Made by a program: the position numbers and the translations under genes. A stretch of DNA of 64,000 nucleotides from VXPQ01 sp964608315 (GTDB lineage: Bacteria > Bacteroidota > Rhodothermia > Rhodothermales > VXPQ01), in NCBI GenBank assembly GCA_964608315.1, contig CAZSNF010000018.1:11595-75594 (forward strand). Reading direction: 5' to 3'. The notes beneath the pieces were generated by a model that was not told the origin of the DNA, did no database searches, and was given only the letters and a program-made list of their open reading frames with translations. Shown in pieces: positions 34,201 through 41,174 of the stretch (position 1 is the first letter of the stretch; each line of letters begins with the position of its first letter).

Positions 34201-34353
34201 ACCTTGCGCCGTGTCGCTTTCGGTGTTGGCGTGTTCGGCCACAAGATTCGGCTGTTCCCTGTAACTGTTGAGGGTTTTTTGCGCCTCGTTAGCAATGTAG
34301 CGGCCCAGTTCTCCGTTTGGCCCGGTCCAGTCGCTCGCAAATGGGTTTTTCAT
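31294..34353 (-). CDS. Sacsin/HSP90-like GHKL ATPase part of a split ATPase-helicase gene
   Basis: A 1019-residue reading frame. The N-terminal GHKL fold shows the Asn box QLFELVQNSADAL (about residue 58), CADNGEPINEEGV, and GQIGTFGLGFKSVLGVS. Such sacsin-type N-termini joined to a helicase occur in bacterial accessory regions. The remaining 750 residues are unassigned. It ends LREYRHALD followed by TGA; the next codons (LDPPSKWAGSNRAV) continue the protein in the same frame into the helicase. Read through, it would be 1488 codons. A 3-kb gene this well kept suggests a recent nonsense mutation, or N-terminal function alone. Confidence 0.78.
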   Translation of the reverse strand: MKNPFASDWTGPNGELGRYIANEAQKTLNSYREQPNLVAEHANTESDTAQGGYAQRQLFELVQNSADALSPDTGNETADKVSHERGDGHIAIHLTENHLYCADNGEPINEEGVRALMFSHLSPKRTTGQIGTFGLGFKSVLGVSNAPEFFSRSGSFRFDGERAREHIQKVVPNAVDCPVLRLPEPLEPDSYRDKDDVLREFMAWATNIVRLPLKSGAYNNLCQQMHNFPPEFLLFVEHVRTLTLTDSSSDIDRTMKLKKVGDEYHLTDGSTTGRWKRFEHMHLLSADAQADRRPGDERKEVPIWWAVPLERLADPGKFWAFFPTHTASLVAGILNAPWKTNEDRQNLLPGAYNEELIKAAAGMISDSLPKLATKNDPACHLDALPRRHEAGEPQADLLRERLFSHLSEREIVPDQDGVLRACRDLSYPPKELTLDGRIDTNLFERWAGCLGRPLKWLHHKALTRTRLAAIDRLFPSETWPPGAPRATIAKWLESLCKGKKEAALIGASRASVQVAALIPSEIRTPSDKLGSIVLTATGALHKPDPERLFLSKEIPVDDNATKPECFAHPKLVSDPETLAALEKLGIKSPSPESSFRFAAQQVLQNQLQPTDNLIENFWRASRELAVDDAFGIVQEFGNRTTSLRVRTLKSEWKPLHSVLLPGEIVPGNGSRDDGAAIDMEFHKFDSELLQKLGAVDAPENTRDLSQEPWMASYDKDCKRKWRIRNPDEASSTQDVSLVFQSCQGVGPVQVLEEILSDEGKAAYTEVLLNQEATYRQWTMWHKRKQHDYPQKTFDSPAIWMLGKHGRVRTPDGIVPLADALGPHPENPAALHTLLRHPKGEKIKAAFDLAEPTPEFFGEYDPVPLTDIWPDLKKYLPPHRKTCRLIRCERILVADQEKECTIHGSDIYLAYFADNNEQSELELVEKELELGLSPHELNAVLQRKTRREIEERRAAIRQYSTDAERLLATVGEQALRSRLPRSLMAVLENEGGALTGIEIAEAAIATYHTDALREYRHALD

Positions 34354-34370
34354 ATTTTTTCTGTATAAGG

Positions 34371-34394
34371 CATTTTCATCATCCGTTGAAAATG
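34371..34394. promoter_or_regulatory. Inverted repeat upstream of the GHKL ATPase gene
   Basis: CATTTTCA and TGAAAATG, an 8-bp perfect inverted repeat with an 8-base spacer, 18-41 bases before the ATG at 34353. Between it and the ATG the gene strand has CCTTATACAG, a possible -10-like element. It could be an operator. Confidence 0.4.
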
Positions 34395-34641
34395 CTCCAT
34401 AGAGTGAAAATCATGAACGGTTTCACCGTGATATTTAAGGAAAGGGGAAGCGATTCCCTTCACCGAAACAACCGCTCATCCCACCATACGGGTTTTTCCT
34501 TGCCCGGTTTGAGGAGCGGAAAGTCGTTCTGCGTTGTGTTGATGACGATACGAACTGGTGGACCAAAGCTCACGCGACAACCCCGGCTACGGCGCGCCAC
34601 ACCAGATTTAACATCCCCTTGGTTAGAGGGAACACGGACCT

Positions 34642-35190
34642 CTATGCCTTCCCCACCCGCACAAACCGCCCCAGGATCGTTCCGGCAAGCGTCCAGGCGA
34701 CGATGTCGTATATCGCCATCCAGACGAAGAAGGTCCACGGGGTTCGCCACCATACAGGCCAGGCGAGGTCGGACCAGAATGCGACAGCGAGTCCCGCCAA
34801 CGCCGCGAACAGGACCCGATTCCGCCAGGTCGGCAGGCTTGGAAGCAGCATGCGCAGAAGCATGCCTATGAGGAGCGCCGCACCAAGCATGTGCAAAAAG
34901 CCTCCGATCATCATGGAAGCGGGCATAACGGGTTGGCCTTGCATGCGAACGAACAGAAAGGCGATGGGGCCGGCTTCGTGCCGCGCTATGGCTTCAACGT
35001 CGTCCGCGCCCGCCGGATAGGGTACGTAATACGCGCCCGATTCGGGGAGATTTTTAGAAAGATGTTGCTGCAGCGCCGCTTCGTCAGGGTGCATGTGCAT
35101 CCCGGGGGTCGGAATCATTCCCCAGAAAACGAATCCCCATGCGAACATAGCGACGGCGGCGAGCAAGGCTCCCAAGGCAAGGTTTTTCAT
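34642..35190 (-). CDS. Hypothetical membrane protein with four to five helices
   Basis: A 182-residue protein. The first helix is LALGALLAAVAMFAWGFVFW. A loop of about 65 residues follows (HPDEAALQQHLSKNLPESGAYYVPYP, then FVRMQGQPVMP). Further helices are MMIGGFLHMLGAALLIGMLLRMLL, VLFAALAGLAVAFWSDL and WTFFVWMAIYDIVAWTLAGTILG. No family recognised with confidence. The ATG at 35190 is chosen because the longer frame to 35814 overlaps the opposite-strand gene. The 34395-34641 gap shows no convincing gene. Confidence 0.68.
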   Translation of the reverse strand: MKNLALGALLAAVAMFAWGFVFWGMIPTPGMHMHPDEAALQQHLSKNLPESGAYYVPYPAGADDVEAIARHEAGPIAFLFVRMQGQPVMPASMMIGGFLHMLGAALLIGMLLRMLLPSLPTWRNRVLFAALAGLAVAFWSDLAWPVWWRTPWTFFVWMAIYDIVAWTLAGTILGRFVRVGKA

Positions 35191-35503
35191 AGCGTTTCCG
35201 ATATTGTATTGGCGGATCAATGCGAGGCGTGTGCATCGCCGGAAAACGTACGTAGCCGTTTCCAACTGCGAAAGATAATAAATGCTTTTGGGCGCAAGCG
35301 CAAGGTATGGCGTACGAAAGATGCGGTCTGTATCGACTGCAATGGCGGCAGGGAAGCAGCCATGTCCGATGGCGCCCGCGCTACGGTAACGCGCCGCCGG
35401 GAAATGCTTATGTTTCCGGGTGTGTTTTTGTCCGTTGGGAGGTATTGCAAGCAACTTTCTGCGCCCGACTTTGTGCATACAGAAAAGATCATCCACCAGA
35501 ATA
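35191..35503. other. Intergenic region with no recognised feature
   Basis: About 310 bases between divergent genes. I see no gene, no full interspersed element and no clear operator. It must hold both promoters. Confidence 0.5.
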
Positions 35504-36211
35504 ATGCCCATGCTGACTATCCGCCACGCCATTCCCCGCGACGACGTACTGCTTGGCGTCGTCCACGCCGAGCGGATTGCAACAGGTCGATACCCGGACG
35601 ATTTCGACAGGCGTTTGGAGCAAACCCTTGTCGAGCGCGCCGGGCTGCTTGGCGAGATCGAAGAAGCGAGGCGCGTCGCTGCCCGCGATATCCTTCGGAA
35701 CGGATCGTACAAACCCACCGGCCGAGGCAAACCCGCTTCCGAATACCTGCTGCGGGCCGCCTCGCAGCAGGAGCATGCGTTTCCGCGCATCAATGCTCCG
35801 GTGGATATATGCAACTACCTCAGCGTCCGTTATGTCGTGCCCATATCCTTATGGGACCTGGATCGGGCCGCTTCGGACCAGTATGTCTTTCGGCTGGGCC
35901 GCGAAGGAGAGGGGTTCGCGTTCAATCATGCCGGGCAGCGGATCGACGTGAAGGACTTGCTCTGCGGGTGCCGCGTTGCGGGCAACGATCCTGACGCCTT
36001 GCCCGACGGAGAACCGATCGTCAACCCGGTGCGGGACAGCATGGCCACGAAAACGACTCCAGAGACAACCCGCGTCGCTGCGTGCGTATATGCCCCGACC
36101 CGCGCTATGTCCGAGGAAGTCCTGCAAAGCCTGTGCGAGGAATTCGCTGCGTTGTTGTCGGTCTGCGGGACGGATGTCGAAACAGCCTGTGCCGTCGTTA
36201 GGGCCTGTTAA
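35504..36211 (+). CDS. B3/B4 tRNA-binding domain protein
   Basis: A 235-residue protein with the B3/B4 fold found in the phenylalanyl-tRNA synthetase beta chain and in stand-alone proteins. Support: INAPVDICNYLSVRYVVPISLWDLDRA, YVFRLGREGEGFAFNHAGQ and GEPIVNPVRDSMATKTTPETTRVAACVYAP. Stand-alone members are thought to be tRNA-editing-like, but function is unproven. The last residues VVRAC and the TAA come from the 22-bp repeat at 36198-36219, so the C-terminus has been altered by that insertion. Start MPMLTIRHAIP at 35504; a second Met two codons later is equally possible. Confidence 0.82.
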   Translation: MPMLTIRHAIPRDDVLLGVVHAERIATGRYPDDFDRRLEQTLVERAGLLGEIEEARRVAARDILRNGSYKPTGRGKPASEYLLRAASQQEHAFPRINAPVDICNYLSVRYVVPISLWDLDRAASDQYVFRLGREGEGFAFNHAGQRIDVKDLLCGCRVAGNDPDALPDGEPIVNPVRDSMATKTTPETTRVAACVYAPTRAMSEEVLQSLCEEFAALLSVCGTDVETACAVVRAC

Positions 36212-36219
36212 CACTATGC
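36198..36219. repeat. 22-bp repeat, inverted copy of 15048-15069
   Basis: Exact reverse complement of the repeat at the sufE stop (core TTAGGGCCTGTTAACA). Supplies the stop codon of the B3/B4 gene at 36209-36211. Confidence 0.75.
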
Positions 36220-36279
36220 AGCGGCGCTTTACCTTGCATGAGCCCTTACGGCATGTCGTCGGAGAGTGGGTTGCGAATG

Positions 36280-36300
36280 CGGGTTTAAAAATTTAACCCG
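36280..36300. terminator. AT-rich hairpin downstream of the B3/B4 gene
   Basis: CGGGTTTAAAAATTTAACCCG folds on itself with one unpaired base. It lies about 70 bases after the B3/B4 stop. There is no following T-run, so a terminator role is a guess. Confidence 0.3.
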
Positions 36301-36326
36301 TCGATCTCCGAGGTTAAATTATTTAA

Positions 36327-36530
36327 GGATATTCTGATTAAATTTGCAAAGTTCAGAGGCTGCGAAGGGGGTACTGGTGCAGGATGGAACGGGCCTGTGG
36401 TGCGCCTTTTCACGAAACATAAGGGTGCGCAGACGAGGGGCTGGCAGCGGTATCCGGGGCCCGATGTTTCGTTCAAAGGCGCAACCACAGACCCTCCTTT
36501 ACCGTTTTGCCTTAATTATTCAGAGTATCC
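36327..36530. repeat. Interspersed element variant (204 bp) with a different internal stem
   Basis: Ends GGATATTCTGATTAAATTTGC and TTAATTATTCAGAGTATCC. The interior lacks the usual left arm and instead pairs TGTGGTGCGCCTTTTCACGA (36397 on) with a complementary stretch ending GCGCAACCACAGACC (to 36494). Flanked on both sides by TTAA, which may be a target duplication. Confidence 0.75.
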
Positions 36531-36534
36531 TTAA

Positions 36535-36680
36535 GGACACTCTGGTTGAATCTACTTCGATCAGCGCTTCACGTTCCTGCAGGACATTGCCCCGGCATCG
36601 TTGAAATCAGCGGTAAACGCTTCGTATTTGGTGCATGGCGAACGTGAAGCACCCTTCGGGAGGCTTCGAAAGGCGTTGCA
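36535..36680. repeat. Interspersed element, left two-thirds
   Basis: Starts GGACACTCTGGTTGAATC, runs through the left arm (GCGCTTCACGTTC with GAACGTGAAGC) and GGGAGGCTTCGAAAGGCG, then ends without the right terminus. It abuts the 204-bp variant, separated by TTAA. Confidence 0.75.
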
Positions 36681-36813
36681 CGGCATGGTCTTTGCTTTCC
36701 TATGCGGGAGAACCCGAAATTATTCAAGGTCCCGCAACCCCCGGAGGCATGCCCTGATCGCTGTGGCGCTTCTTCCCGTCGCTGCATGGACCAGATTCCC
36801 GGACGGACGCCCC

Positions 36814-37413
36814 ATGAAATATGCGCTTTTCCCTGTATTATTGATGCTGTGCGCCGGTTGCGGTACGCTGGCTTCGTCCGGCGCGGCGTCCATGGACGAG
36901 GTCGTTCCCGAATCCGCCGCGGCGCGCGCAATGTCTGCCGCCATGTCTACTGAGGTGGTCAACGATGATTCGTCTATGGTGCAAGCCGGGCGTTTGCCGG
37001 AGACGCGGACTCCCGGTGCGGCTGTGCGCGAAACGTTCGCTGCGGACATGCCAGAGACGGCTTTTTCGGACGGAGATCGCCGGGAGGTCAGCCTGCTTCC
37101 GACTGAACCAGGCGCCGAACCGGGGCATGAAACAGCATACGAGACCCCGCCCGCACTTGAGGCGGAGTGCGTGTCTTGCCAGGGTGGTCTCCGGTGGTTC
37201 GAGCGGAGCGGGTTTCTTGATTATATGGTTCCGGTTCTTTTCGATCTGATCGACTGGGGCGGCGGAAAGTTGATGCGGGCGCTGTCCGGCGACAAGGCGA
37301 AATCGGCCAGTTCGTCCCGGAAGAGCGGCGGCCGTTCGGCGCGGGAGACGGACCGAAAACGTTCGAAACGCAAGCCGAATAAAAACACCTCCCGGGGCCG
37401 CGGCAGACGGTAG
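36814..37413 (+). CDS. Hypothetical lipoprotein with a basic C-terminus
   Basis: A 199-residue protein. The signal LFPVLLMLCAGC ends in a lipobox Cys near residue 14. A long Ala/Glu/Thr-rich linker follows, then a Cys pair (CVSCQGGLRWFERSG), a hydrophobic stretch FLDYMVPVLFDLIDWGGG, and a strongly basic Ser/Arg/Lys tail (DRKRSKRKPNKNTSRGRGRR). No family recognised. The linker suggests a surface or periplasm-spanning tether. Start at 36814 because it begins the signal. Confidence 0.68.
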   Translation: MKYALFPVLLMLCAGCGTLASSGAASMDEVVPESAAARAMSAAMSTEVVNDDSSMVQAGRLPETRTPGAAVRETFAADMPETAFSDGDRREVSLLPTEPGAEPGHETAYETPPALEAECVSCQGGLRWFERSGFLDYMVPVLFDLIDWGGGKLMRALSGDKAKSASSSRKSGGRSARETDRKRSKRKPNKNTSRGRGRR

Positions 37414-37425
37414 CGGTCACGGAGC

Positions 37426-37505
37426 GCGAAGGGGGCGCGAAAGGGGCGCGAAAGGAGCACACAGGGGGCGCGAAGGGGGTTTATGGGGGTTTATGGGGCT
37501 TATTC
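37426..37505 (+). repeat. G-rich tandem repeats with G-quadruplex potential
   Basis: Four imperfect units of GGGGCGCGAA type, then GGGGGTTTAT twice and GGGGCTTATTC. Five or more G-tracts of four or five lie within 75 bases. A related array occurs at 44951-45040. Confidence 0.75.
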
Positions 37506-37554
37506 TATCATGGCGCCGTCAAGAGATAGGCATTTCCCTTCCGCCCTCCGAGCC

Positions 37555-37956
37555 TCAGGAAGACGCGGTCTCCCATAGCCGCCGAATGCCGTATTGATCG
37601 AACAACGTTTCGATAGAAACCAAAACGAGATTATGCGCAAGCGCTTGCGCAATAAGCATTCGGTCGAACGGATCGCGATGGGACCCCGGCAGTGACCCGG
37701 CGCGTACGGCGTCTTCAACGGTGATCGGCAACTCTTCAAAGCCTTCCCCTGCAATGGCTCCGGGAACGTCGTCTGCAAGGGCCTCGGCTCCAGACAGTTT
37801 GCCGATACGGCGCTTGGTGGTTATTTCCCAGGCTGACGCCGCGCTGACAAGCTTCTCGTTCGATTCATTCCCGATGGCGCGCCGGGCGACGGCCGGCAAC
37901 CGGTTGCTTCCGGCAAGCCACCATATGAAGGCGTGGGTGTCAAGAAGAAGACGCAA
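37555..37956 (-). CDS. PIN-domain toxin (VapC-like)
   Basis: A 133-residue PIN ribonuclease. Acidic residues: LLLDTHAFIWW (first Asp), SAASAWEITTKRRIGKL (Glu), and HRDPFDRMLIAQAL (C-terminal Asp pair). This is the variant typical of Phd-paired PIN toxins (LDTHAFIWW). Probably cleaves RNA when free of its antitoxin. It lies 3 bases downstream of the antitoxin gene on the same strand. Confidence 0.92.
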   Translation of the reverse strand: MRLLLDTHAFIWWLAGSNRLPAVARRAIGNESNEKLVSAASAWEITTKRRIGKLSGAEALADDVPGAIAGEGFEELPITVEDAVRAGSLPGSHRDPFDRMLIAQALAHNLVLVSIETLFDQYGIRRLWETASS

Positions 37957-37959
37957 CGA

Positions 37960-38190
37960 TCAATCCTCCCAGGCAGACAACTCCTTTTCCGGCAGCGGGT
38001 CGAAAAAGCGGTCGTCGAGCGTTATCCGGTCCTTCCATGAGCCGAATTGCGGTTTTCCCCGGCGCTGTAGACGCACAAGGCGAGCGATCGGCTTGCCGTT
38101 GCGCGCAATGACGACCTCCTCGCCGCTCTCGACTTGCGCAAGCAGGCGCGACAACTGGGTCTTCGCTTTATGGACGTTCACTATGGGCAT
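37960..38190 (-). CDS. Phd/YefM-type antitoxin
   Basis: A 76-residue antitoxin: MPIVNVHKAKTQLSRLLAQV and EEVVIARNGKPIARLVRL are the Phd/YefM DNA-binding N-terminus, and FDPLPEKELSAWED is the toxin-binding C-terminus. First gene of the pair with the PIN toxin. About 35 bases upstream is AT-rich DNA (ATATATGACTAATCCCGGATT) likely to hold the autoregulated promoter. Confidence 0.9.
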   Translation of the reverse strand: MPIVNVHKAKTQLSRLLAQVESGEEVVIARNGKPIARLVRLQRRGKPQFGSWKDRITLDDRFFDPLPEKELSAWED

Positions 38191-38271
38191 CGCTGACTCC
38201 TGAAAACACGGGGTTAGCCAAATATATGACTAATCCCGGATTGTGTCAAGGATTGTTTGTCATTTCCTTAA

Positions 38272-38526
38272 GGATACTCTGATTAAATGTGCAAAGTTCA
38301 GAGTCTTGCGAGGGGTGGGCTGGCAAGGAATGACGAAGCAGCATGGCAGGCCCCATGTAATGAGGAATGACATAGCCAGAGTGCCTCTCGCAGCCTCCCG
38401 AAGGGCGCTTCATGTCCGCCATGCCCTGAATCCGTAGCGTTTACCACTGATTTCAACGACACCAGCACAATGTCCTGTACCCAGGAACGTGAAGCGCTGA
38501 TCGAAGTAGATTTAATCAGAGTATCC
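38272..38526. repeat. Interspersed MITE-like element, full-length copy (255 bp), reverse orientation
   Basis: Left end GGATACTCTGATTAAATG, right end GATTTAATCAGAGTATCC. Read in reverse it matches the 22039-22293 copy over its whole length, including the GCGCTTCACGTTC arm, the AATGAGGAATGACA hairpin and both termini. Same length, 255 bp. Confidence 0.9.
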
Positions 38527-38619
38527 CCTTTGTACGTCTTTCGGAAACCTGCCGGGACATGGCGCTTATGCTTTTGGCGTGGACATCGTTTTTTCTGAAT
38601 CTTGAGCGGAGGTATTTTC

Positions 38620-39231
38620 ATGGCCACAGCAAGCGCCGATTTCCAAACCGGGCAGGGCGCGGGCAAGCCCGCCCGCCCGTCTCGTCGCATGACGCTTGAA
38701 GAGTATGTTCGCCTCCCCGAATCGGACTATGCCTGTCCAGGCGAATTGGTTCGGGGCATGGTTGTGAGGGAGCCGGGAGTCGTGTTCTGGCACGGGCGTT
38801 TGCAGGCCAACCTGATATGGCGATTGAAAAACTGGACGCAGCGGTTGGGGTACGGCGAGGTTGTCGGGGAATGCGATTACGTGATTAGCGAGGACCCGGA
38901 CACGGTTCGCATTCCGGATGCGTCCGTTTTGCTCCGATCCGTCTCGCCGGAAGACCTTTTTTGCGGCAGGATTCGCGGCGCGCCGGACATAGCTATCGAA
39001 ATCCTGTCCCCATCCAATACGTCCCTGGCGATGCGCGAGAAGATAGCCGACTATCTGGGGGCCGGCGCGCTCCGGGTCTGGATTGTGGATATGAAGGCGC
39101 GCACCCTCGCCGTGTACTATCCTGATGGCAACATGATGCTTTTTGAGGAAGGGGACCGCCTTGAAGACACGGAGGCGCTGCCGGGGTTTGATCTGGAAAT
39201 TGCGACGTTGTTTGCGTTGCAGGGAGCGTAA
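38620..39231 (+). CDS. Uma2 family endonuclease-like protein
   Basis: A 203-residue protein of the Uma2 (DUF820) family with a PD-(D/E)XK-like fold. Matches: MTLEEYVRLPESD, GELVRGMVVREPG, the family H in FWHGRLQANLIWRL, IPDASVLLRS (catalytic-type Asp), APDIAIEILSPSN (Glu) and MREKIADYLGAGALRVWIVD with Lys. Role unknown; abundant in cyanobacteria and other accessory regions. The ATG at 38620 is set by GGAGG 7 bases upstream; an upstream TTG at 38602 overlaps that site. Confidence 0.9.
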   Translation: MATASADFQTGQGAGKPARPSRRMTLEEYVRLPESDYACPGELVRGMVVREPGVVFWHGRLQANLIWRLKNWTQRLGYGEVVGECDYVISEDPDTVRIPDASVLLRSVSPEDLFCGRIRGAPDIAIEILSPSNTSLAMREKIADYLGAGALRVWIVDMKARTLAVYYPDGNMMLFEEGDRLEDTEALPGFDLEIATLFALQGA

Positions 39232-39300
39232 GCCGGAACGCTGGAGCAGGCGTTTTTGCGTACTCTTCTCTGCCTGCGGAAAATTTATTTTCGTTTACCC

Positions 39301-39338
39301 TTGATTTTTTGATATTTTTGCTATATCATATAACATAT
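39301..39338 (+). promoter_or_regulatory. AT-rich promoter region of the restriction-modification operon
   Basis: A nearly pure A/T stretch (TTGATATTTTTGCTATATCA, then TATAACATATATG) just before the hsdM start. It has TTG and TATAAC-like boxes at plausible spacing. HsdM carries its own N-terminal HTH, which could bind here. Confidence 0.4.
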
Positions 39339-41174
39339 ATGCTTGATTTAATGGAAATACAATCCGTCGGTCCCATCCTCCGGGCCATTCGCGCCACTCT
39401 GGATCTGACGCAGGTGCAGCTTGCAGAACGCCTTGGCGTGTCGTTCGCCACAGTGAATCGCTGGGAGGGAGGCGCCAGAATGCCCCAGAAAGCGGCCCGA
39501 TTGGCAATTCTCGACCTTGCTCAAGAGGCTGGCGTCGATACCTCGGAGCCTGCCGTTGATGCGGTCCGCTCCGCGGTACACGTAACCGGGCGCCGTTCCC
39601 GCAAGGATCGCGCTGCCGACTCTACCAAACCCATGGAGCAGATGCTGTGGGATGCGGCTTGCGCTATCCGGGGAGAGAAGGATGCGCCCAAATTCAAGGA
39701 CTATTTATTGCCTCTCCTGTTTCTGAAGCGGCTTTCCGACGTGTTCGACGACGAGGTGGAGCGGTTGGCGGAAGAATATGGGAACTTGGAGACTACATGG
39801 GAAATCGTCGATGGCGATCACGGTCTGGTGCGTTTTTACCTGCCACCGGAGGCTCGTTGGAACTTCATCAGTGGTCGTGAAGATGATGAGTGGCCCTACA
39901 ACGCGGGACAGGCCAGTCGCCAAGGAGACATCGGGGAGCGTCTGACGAAAGCGGTGCGTGCGGTAGTGCGTCACAATCCGTCGCTTTCCGGCGTTATCGA
40001 TCTGGTGGATTTTGCTTCGGAACGCAACGGCGAGCGCGATATCAATCCGGCCAAGCTCAGGCAGGTCGTCGAAACGTTTTCCGATCCCCGGCATCGACTG
40101 GGCCTTGCAGACGTGCAGCCCGACTTCCTCGGGCGGGCGTATGAGTATCTGTTGCGCAAGTTTGCAGAGGGTTCTGGCCAGAGTGCGGGAGAGTTCTTCA
40201 CACCGACTGAGGTGGGTTTTCTGATGGCGCATATCCTTCGCCCCAGGCCCGGCGAGCGTTGTCACGACTACGCTTGCGGTTCGGCAGGGCTGCTGGTCAA
40301 ACTTCAGTTGGTCGCCCGAGAACTTGACCCGACCAGCCGCGTGCCGCTCAGTCTATATGGACAGGAACTGCAAGCCGAGAGCTACGCTGTCGCTCACATG
40401 AACGCGATTATTCACGATATGGATGTGAAGATTGCTCGCGGCGACACGATGATCAACCCCAAATTCAAGACGTCTTCGGGGAAGATCGACTCCTACCACA
40501 TCGTGGTCGCCAATCCGATGTGGAACCAGCCGTTCGATTCGGATTTCTTCGTCAACGATCCGTTTGATCGCTTCCGCACCGCAGGCGGCGCAACAACTGG
40601 CAAGGGAGACTGGGCCTGGCTTCAGCACACCTTCGCGTGTATGAACGAGAGAGGGCGGGCTGCGGTGGTCCTCGACACAGGCGCCGTGACGCGCGGTTCG
40701 GGAAGCAAGCATGAGGACAGGGAGCGAAATATCCGCAAATGGTTCGTCGACCATGATCTGATCGACGGCGTGATTCTGTTGCCCGACAATCTCTTTTACA
40801 ACACCAGTGCTGCCGGCGTGATCGTGGTGTTGTCAAAGCACAAGCCGGAAGCGCGAAGGGGCAGGATTGTGCTGCTTAACGCGAGTCGGCGGGTAAAGAA
40901 AGGACGGCCCAAGAACTACATACCCGAAGAGGATATACGTCCGCTTGCGGCGGCGTTCGTGAAGGGCGAACCAGTGGAAGGGGAGATCGTCGTTATCACA
41001 AGGGAGCAAGCGGCGGAGGGGGATTACAATTTGAGTCCGAGCAGGTGGGTGGGGCGGATTAGTGCCGTGGTGCAGCGTCCGATCAAGGACATTCTTGCCG
41101 ATATGCAGCGCCTTGACGATGAGGCTCATCAGGTTGATGCGTTGCTGAAAAAAATGCTGGTACATTTGCCATGA
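39339..41174 (+). CDS. hsdM: Type I restriction-modification methyltransferase HsdM with an N-terminal XRE helix-turn-helix
   Basis: A 611-residue N6-adenine methyltransferase subunit. Residues about 8-60 are an XRE-type HTH (LRAIRATLDLTQVQLAERLGVSFATVNRWEGG). The HsdM_N helical region starts near residue 95 (MEQMLWDAACAIRG, FKDYLLPLLFLKRLSDVFDD). The methyltransferase core has AGEFFTPTEVGFLMA, the SAM motif DYACGSAGLLVKLQ, and motif IV as ANPMWNQPF (NPxW instead of NPPF, as in one HsdM subgroup). The stop overlaps hsdS by 4 bases. The HTH fusion suggests self-control of expression. Confidence 0.93.
   Translation: MLDLMEIQSVGPILRAIRATLDLTQVQLAERLGVSFATVNRWEGGARMPQKAARLAILDLAQEAGVDTSEPAVDAVRSAVHVTGRRSRKDRAADSTKPMEQMLWDAACAIRGEKDAPKFKDYLLPLLFLKRLSDVFDDEVERLAEEYGNLETTWEIVDGDHGLVRFYLPPEARWNFISGREDDEWPYNAGQASRQGDIGERLTKAVRAVVRHNPSLSGVIDLVDFASERNGERDINPAKLRQVVETFSDPRHRLGLADVQPDFLGRAYEYLLRKFAEGSGQSAGEFFTPTEVGFLMAHILRPRPGERCHDYACGSAGLLVKLQLVARELDPTSRVPLSLYGQELQAESYAVAHMNAIIHDMDVKIARGDTMINPKFKTSSGKIDSYHIVVANPMWNQPFDSDFFVNDPFDRFRTAGGATTGKGDWAWLQHTFACMNERGRAAVVLDTGAVTRGSGSKHEDRERNIRKWFVDHDLIDGVILLPDNLFYNTSAAGVIVVLSKHKPEARRGRIVLLNASRRVKKGRPKNYIPEEDIRPLAAAFVKGEPVEGEIVVITREQAAEGDYNLSPSRWVGRISAVVQRPIKDILADMQRLDDEAHQVDALLKKMLVHLP

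Noticed and set aside
34460..34641. Minus-strand frame ending in WWDERLFR as a gene remnant
   Set aside because: Part of the frame overlaps the membrane protein gene and I could not link the rest to any family.
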